A stretch of 9,238 nt of DNA from assembly GCA_947384645.1 (NCBI GenBank), contig CANDHX010000042.1:1-9238 (forward strand), written 5' to 3'. The notes under the pieces are model-generated. The model made no database searches. It was not told the origin of the DNA and saw only the letters and a list, made by a program, of their open reading frames with translations. A program made the translations under genes and the position numbers. Positions 6,684 to 9,238 of this stretch are shown here, one piece after another. The stretch comes from an uncultured Mycoplasmatota bacterium. Its GTDB lineage: Bacteria > Bacillota_I > Bacilli_A > RF39 > UBA660. Every line of letters starts with the position of its first letter. Position 1 is the first letter of the stretch.

Positions 6684-6712
6684 ATTATATAATGTCTTTT
6701 ATTTTTTGTCAA
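6684..6712 (-). promoter_or_regulatory. perfect-consensus sigma-A promoter of the 581-residue protein gene
   Basis: Minus strand: -35 TTGACA (6712-6707), 17-base spacer, -10 TATAAT (6689-6684). Both hexamers and the spacing are exact consensus, predicting a strong constitutive promoter with transcription start near 6677 and a leader of about 31 bases holding AAGGGGAT before the ATG at 6646. Its -35 overlaps the -35 of the divergent cotJ promoter. Confidence 0.92.
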
Positions 6713-6734
6713 CTATAAGGCTTTTACCTATACA
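6706..6734 (+). promoter_or_regulatory. candidate sigma-A promoter of the cotJ operon
   Basis: Plus strand: -35 TTGTCA (6706-6711, 5 of 6 to consensus), 17-base spacer, -10 TATACA (6729-6734, 4 of 6). Predicted transcription start is near 6741, leaving a 37-base leader that contains the AGGAGGA ribosome binding site. The -35 shares five base pairs with the -35 of the opposite promoter, so two polymerases could not occupy both at once. Confidence 0.6.
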
Positions 6735-6750
6735 AAAAGTGAAAGTAGTT

Positions 6751-6759
6751 CATACTTTA
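6751..6759 (+). promoter_or_regulatory. possible mother-cell sigma (E/K) -10 element
   Basis: CATACTTTA fits the sigma-K -10 pattern CATAnnnTA and partly the sigma-E pattern CATACAnT. ATAC at 6730-6733 lies at a usable distance for a weak -35. Against it, the implied start near 6765 falls inside the Shine-Dalgarno. In Bacillus subtilis cotJ is under sigma-E control, which is the reason for listing it. I regard it as an alternative to the sigma-A-like promoter upstream. Confidence 0.3.
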
Positions 6760-6777
6760 TGGTAGGAGGAAATTTTT

Positions 6778-7218
6778 ATGTTGTTTGATAAAAACGGTTT
6801 TTATATGATAGAACCTCAAGAGAAAGATTACGATTTTGCTCTCGATATCATAAATGGCAAGGGACCAAGCTTGGAGATTTACGATTTAGATGAAGCTTTA
6901 GAAAAAGGCAATCTCTTTCCAAAACTTTATACTCCATATAAGAATTATAAACCAGGTAAATTGAAAGTATTTACAGAAAGAGAAAGAATGTTATTGAATA
7001 TTCAAATGTTAGAATTTTCTATTACCGATTTAAATCTTTATTTGGATATGCATCCTGAGGATAAAGACGCATATAGAGTGTTTAAGTCATATGTCGAAGA
7101 GTGCAAAAAAGCAAAAAAAGAATTTACAAATATTTTTGGACCACTAACTTTAGATAATTTGACAGATGAGTATGAGTGGTCGATGGGTCCTTGGCCTTGG
7201 GAAGAAGGTGGAATGTAA
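6778..7218 (+). CDS. cotJB: fused spore coat proteins CotJA-CotJB
   Basis: This 146-residue protein joins two families that are separate genes in Bacillus subtilis. Residues about 37-58 (DLDEALEKGNLFPKLYTPYK and following) match the CotJA core, in which a short helix is followed by G-x-LFP-x-LY-x-PY. Residues about 65-145 are a complete CotJB: a helix around RERMLLNIQMLEFSITDLNL, LYLDMHPEDKDAY (87-99), a second helix, GPLT (121-124) and the signature WSMGPWPWEE near the end. CotJB alone is about 87 residues, so nothing of it is missing. CotJA is reduced to its core plus a novel N-terminus of about 35 residues. AGGAGGA upstream fixes ATG 6778. The stop TAA overlaps the cotJC ATG by one base (TAATG), so the two are translationally coupled. 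The CotJ proteins form an inner spore coat layer with CotJC. Whether this host sporulates cannot be told from the window. Confidence 0.9.
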   Translation: MLFDKNGFYMIEPQEKDYDFALDIINGKGPSLEIYDLDEALEKGNLFPKLYTPYKNYKPGKLKVFTERERMLLNIQMLEFSITDLNLYLDMHPEDKDAYRVFKSYVEECKKAKKEFTNIFGPLTLDNLTDEYEWSMGPWPWEEGGM

Positions 7219-7775
7219 TGTTTAAATATGCTAAAAATTTACCATATCCTTTGAACATTAAAAAGAAGGATTTAAACATGGCCAAATATATCATTACTCA
7301 GTTGGGTGGCTACGCCGGAGAACTTGGGGCAAGTCTTAGATATTTTAGTCAAAAATTTAGTATGCCAGACGATAAAGGGAGAGCCCTATTAAACGATATT
7401 TCGACCGAAGAACTCGGGCATGCAGAAATGATATCGAGCATGGTTCACATGTTGACTAAAGATGCAACCATAGACGAATTAAAAGCTGCTGGACTCGAGA
7501 GCATGTATGCTGAACACGGAGTCGGCATATATCCAACGGATTCAAACGGAGTTCCATTTTCTGCACTTACATTTGCTTCTACTGGAGATGTGATTGCCGA
7601 TTTATCTGAAGATATGGCAGCTGAACAGAAAGCTCGTGCTGCATATGAAAGATTAATAGATTTGGCGACTGACCCTGATGTCATAAACCCATTACTCTTC
7701 TTAAGGCAAAGAGAAGTCGTACATTTTAATAGGTTCAAAGAATTATACGATTACTATAGAAAAGCTTGTAAATAA
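7218..7775 (+). CDS. cotJC: CotJC, manganese catalase family spore coat protein
   Basis: This 185-residue four-helix-bundle protein belongs to the dimanganese catalase family. The expected metal ligands are all present: Glu35 (GGYAGELGAS), Glu65 and His68 in EELGHAEM, Glu136 in the helix MAAEQKARAAYERL, and His169 in REVVHF, with Glu166 nearby. Enzymatic H2O2 dismutation is therefore plausible, beyond any structural role. Length matches Bacillus subtilis CotJC (about 189). ATG 7218 shares its A with the preceding stop codon and has GAAGGTGG upstream. An in-frame GTG at 7176 would add 14 residues encoded by the conserved 3' end of cotJB and is rejected. It is the last gene of the operon, followed by a hairpin terminator. 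In non-spore-forming lineages such proteins can act as general oxidative-stress catalases, so a vegetative role remains possible. Confidence 0.95.
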   Translation: MFKYAKNLPYPLNIKKKDLNMAKYIITQLGGYAGELGASLRYFSQKFSMPDDKGRALLNDISTEELGHAEMISSMVHMLTKDATIDELKAAGLESMYAEHGVGIYPTDSNGVPFSALTFASTGDVIADLSEDMAAEQKARAAYERLIDLATDPDVINPLLFLRQREVVHFNRFKELYDYYRKACK

Positions 7776-7784
7776 TAATGTCGT

Positions 7785-7823
7785 GAAAAAGTAAGAATCG
7801 CAACTCGTTTTACTTTTTCTTTT
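7785..7823 (+). terminator. intrinsic terminator of the cotJ operon
   Basis: A perfect 10-bp inverted repeat, GAAAAAGTAA (7785-7794) and TTACTTTTTC (7810-7819), encloses a 15-base loop and is followed by TTTT. The stem is A/T-rich with only two G-C pairs, so termination may be leaky. The right arm also serves as part of the next promoter. Confidence 0.65.
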
Positions 7824-7837
7824 GCTTATGTTAAAAT
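7809..7837 (+). promoter_or_regulatory. extended -10 promoter of rnhC
   Basis: A -35-like TTTACT (7809-7814) is 17 bases from -10 TAAAAT (7832-7837), which carries the extended TGn motif (TGT at 7829-7831). Predicted transcription start is near 7844, giving a leader of about 18 bases with a GGGGAGA ribosome binding site before ATG 7862. The -35 lies inside the right arm of the cotJC terminator. Confidence 0.7.
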
Positions 7838-7844
7838 TAAGCAA
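7822..7844. repeat. 7-bp inverted repeat flanking the rnhC -10 element
   Basis: TTGCTTA (7822-7828) and TAAGCAA (7838-7844) are perfect inverted copies separated by 9 bases that contain the whole extended -10 of the rnhC promoter. This is the geometry of an operator for a dimeric regulator, or an RNA hairpin if transcription comes from cotJ. Chance occurrence in A/T-rich DNA is possible. Confidence 0.5.
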
Positions 7845-7861
7845 GAAATGGGGAGATTTTA

Positions 7862-8815
7862 ATGCAAAAATCGACTATTGTATTTAAAGTGAGCGACAAT
7901 TTGAAAGATGAGATAATCGAACACTATAAGGATACGGCAAAGATTAAAAAGCCACCTTATTCGGTTTTTCAAAGTGAAGATTTTGGGACGACAGTAACGC
8001 TTTATGAGTCCGGTAAAATCATGTTTCAAGGAGTAAGTGCCGACATAGACTATAATTATTGGAAAGAAAGAGAAGCTTTTTTAAACAAGAGAGATGTCGA
8101 TAAGGAGCTGCGAATAAAAGATGCTAAAGATAAAAAGAAAAAAGAAAGCCTACATGAGGTCACTTATAAAAGTGTTTCTACTATCGGCTCAGATGAGGTT
8201 GGAACGGGCGATTATTTTGGTCCAATCGTCGTTACTGCTTCTTATGTAGGCGTAGATAAAATAGACTTTTTATCAGAACTTGGAGTTAGAGATTCTAAGA
8301 AGCTCACCGATGAAAAGATGTTAAAAATTGCTCCAGAGATAATAAGAGAAATACCCCATGTGACATATATTTTATCCCCAGAAGACTACAATAAAGCCGG
8401 CATAACCAATATGAATAAGGTTAAAGCTATTTTGCACAATAAGGTTTTAGTAAGCATTCTTAAAAAAGGGGCATACGATTATAAATACATCGTCGTCGAC
8501 CAGTTTTCGTATGTATCAAAATACTTCGAGCATATCGCTAGTGCTAAAGAAAAGGTAACAAATATAGAGTTTACTACTCATGCAGAGGATAAGTGCCTAA
8601 GTGTAGCAGTTTCGAGCATCATAAGCAGGTATATATTTTTAAAAGAGATGGATGCTATGAGTAAAAAATATGGAATGGAAATTCCCAAGGGTGCTACTCA
8701 AACTGCAGATGAGGCTGCTATGAATTTTGTGAAGAAATATGGAATTGATGAGTTATCAAAAGTTGTAAAGTTAAATTTTAAAAATACCGAAAAGATAAAG
8801 AAGTCTATAGATTAA
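7862..8815 (+). CDS. rnhC: ribonuclease HIII
   Basis: This 317-residue enzyme cleaves the RNA strand of RNA-DNA hybrids, aiding primer and R-loop removal. The N-terminal domain (about 1-70) is the TBP-like substrate-binding region found in HIII but not HII. A lysine-rich linker (about 77-98) leads to the catalytic domain. IGSDEVGTGDYFGP (108-121) supplies the acidic pair Asp111 and Glu112 and has the glycine-rich HIII form. DSKKL (144-148) follows, and Asp213 in IVVDQF is the third acidic residue. TTHAEDKCLSVAVSSIISRY (238-257) contains the fourth acidic site, either Glu242 or Asp243. Length is usual for the family. ATG 7862 is preceded by GGGGAGA. It is apparently a single-gene unit: its own promoter lies upstream, and a hairpin overlapping its last codons ends it against convergent holA. 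Confidence 0.97.
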   Translation: MQKSTIVFKVSDNLKDEIIEHYKDTAKIKKPPYSVFQSEDFGTTVTLYESGKIMFQGVSADIDYNYWKEREAFLNKRDVDKELRIKDAKDKKKKESLHEVTYKSVSTIGSDEVGTGDYFGPIVVTASYVGVDKIDFLSELGVRDSKKLTDEKMLKIAPEIIREIPHVTYILSPEDYNKAGITNMNKVKAILHNKVLVSILKKGAYDYKYIVVDQFSYVSKYFEHIASAKEKVTNIEFTTHAEDKCLSVAVSSIISRYIFLKEMDAMSKKYGMEIPKGATQTADEAAMNFVKKYGIDELSKVVKLNFKNTEKIKKSID

Positions 8816-8825
8816 AGACTTCTTT
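8797..8825. terminator. bidirectional hairpin terminator between rnhC and holA
   Basis: AAAGAAGTCT (8797-8806) and AGACTTCTTT (8816-8825) form a perfect 10-bp stem with a 9-base loop. The left arm is coding sequence of rnhC, its stop lies in the loop, and the right arm reaches the first base of the holA stop. Short T-rich stretches follow on both strands, so it can serve both convergent genes. The T-tracts are interrupted, which limits confidence. Confidence 0.65.
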
Positions 8826-9238
8826 TATAGTATGAGTAAAAATTTTCTTATTTCATCGTAGCCTAAATTATCTCTACTTACTAAGACTAAATCTAAGTTG
8901 CATAGATACATTATGATTTTTTCGAGTTCTTCTATAGTGTATTTAGCTCCAGCATCTCTTAAAAGTTTTACTCTAAATGGATGCATATCGTTCATTTCTT
9001 TAGCGATTACATCGTTAGGTATTTTATCTTTTGCATATAGTTTTATGTTATAGATAGTTATATACTCTTTGGCGAGCATGACGACTAGTGGCACTACTTC
9101 CATTTTGGAAGTTTCCAAGTCTTCGAGCATCTTTAAAGCTTTTTCGATATTTTTGTTTATTACCGCATCTTTAAAGCCGAATTGGTCTACCGAGTTGTAG
9201 TTCGAGGCGTACTCTTCTATTTCTTCTAGAGTAAAGCC
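8825..9238 (-). CDS. holA: DNA polymerase III subunit delta, C-terminal part (runs off the window)
   Basis: The frame is open from the right edge to the TAA at 8827-8825, giving 137 visible residues. An internal ATG at 9130 is not the start, because the upstream 36 codons continue the protein (GFTLEEIEEY, DQFGFKDAVI, NIEKALKMLE). This is the C-terminal part of domain II and the helical domain III of HolA. It has the family pattern of a helix with PLVVMLAKEYITIYNIKLYA, then HPFRVKLLRDAGAKYTIEEL and a final helix with the LCNLDLVL segment. The delta subunit opens the beta sliding clamp as part of the clamp loader. The match is to a poorly conserved family but the pattern is clear. It is convergent with rnhC, with only 9 bases between the stop codons. 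The missing N-terminal AAA+-like domain must lie beyond 9238. Confidence 0.88.
   Translation of the reverse strand, partial: GFTLEEIEEYASNYNSVDQFGFKDAVINKNIEKALKMLEDLETSKMEVVPLVVMLAKEYITIYNIKLYAKDKIPNDVIAKEMNDMHPFRVKLLRDAGAKYTIEELEKIIMYLCNLDLVLVSRDNLGYDEIRKFLLIL

Noticed and set aside
6647..6712. Longer form of the 581-residue protein starting at TTG 6712
   Set aside because: That TTG ACA is exactly the -35 hexamer of the perfect promoter, so it cannot be in the transcript; ATG 6646 has a good ribosome binding site.
7176..7217. Extended CotJC from GTG 7176
   Set aside because: The region encodes the conserved PWPWE end of CotJB in another frame; ATG 7218 in the TAATG overlap has a ribosome binding site and matches the family N-terminus.
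7445..7738. Minus-strand open frame of 97 codons within cotJC
   Set aside because: Antisense shadow of a gene that retains all manganese ligand residues.

Overview
The window is a low-GC (roughly one-third G+C by eye), gene-dense stretch of a Bacillota chromosome. It uses the standard bacterial code: every gene reads through with TGG for tryptophan, and none of the 11 genes ends in TGA (9 TAA, 2 TAG). Strong Shine-Dalgarno sites, a SpoVD/PBP2x-type transpeptidase with C-terminal PASTA repeats, an FtsL, RNase HIII and a cotJ operon all point to the Bacilli side of the Firmicutes. A gut Erysipelotrichia/RF39-like lineage is my guess, not a demonstrated assignment. Mycoplasma-type code 4 lineages are excluded.

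Layout. Positions 57-4801, minus strand, hold the start of the division and cell wall (dcw) cluster: mraZ, rsmH, ftsL, a class B penicillin-binding protein, and two unrecognised single-pass membrane proteins. The genes are packed with spacings of a few bases or overlaps. In front of mraZ lie a sigma-A promoter and three 10-bp direct repeats that fit the MraZ operator. Immediately upstream, 4901-6646 on the same strand encodes a 581-residue protein that I do not recognise. It has its own perfect-consensus promoter and its own terminator, and that terminator abuts the mraZ promoter. Divergent from it, 6778-7775 on the plus strand carries a fused cotJA-cotJB gene coupled to cotJC (manganese catalase family). 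Next comes rnhC (RNase HIII), with its own promoter overlapping the cotJC terminator. Convergent with rnhC is the 3' part of holA (DNA polymerase III delta subunit), which runs off the right edge.

How it works together. MraZ, RsmH, FtsL and the PBP form a conserved unit for septal wall synthesis that MraZ is expected to autoregulate. The two small membrane proteins are translated from the same message and may be lineage-specific envelope or division accessories. The cotJ pair is a spore-coat or oxidative-stress module. rnhC and holA are housekeeping replication/repair genes.

No CRISPR array, tRNA, rRNA, insertion sequence or phage gene is visible. The most unusual items are the CotJA-CotJB fusion, the orphan 581-residue gene (RelE/ParE-like C-terminus, different tetranucleotide composition), the two divergent promoters sharing one -35 region, and the two extra membrane proteins in the dcw operon.
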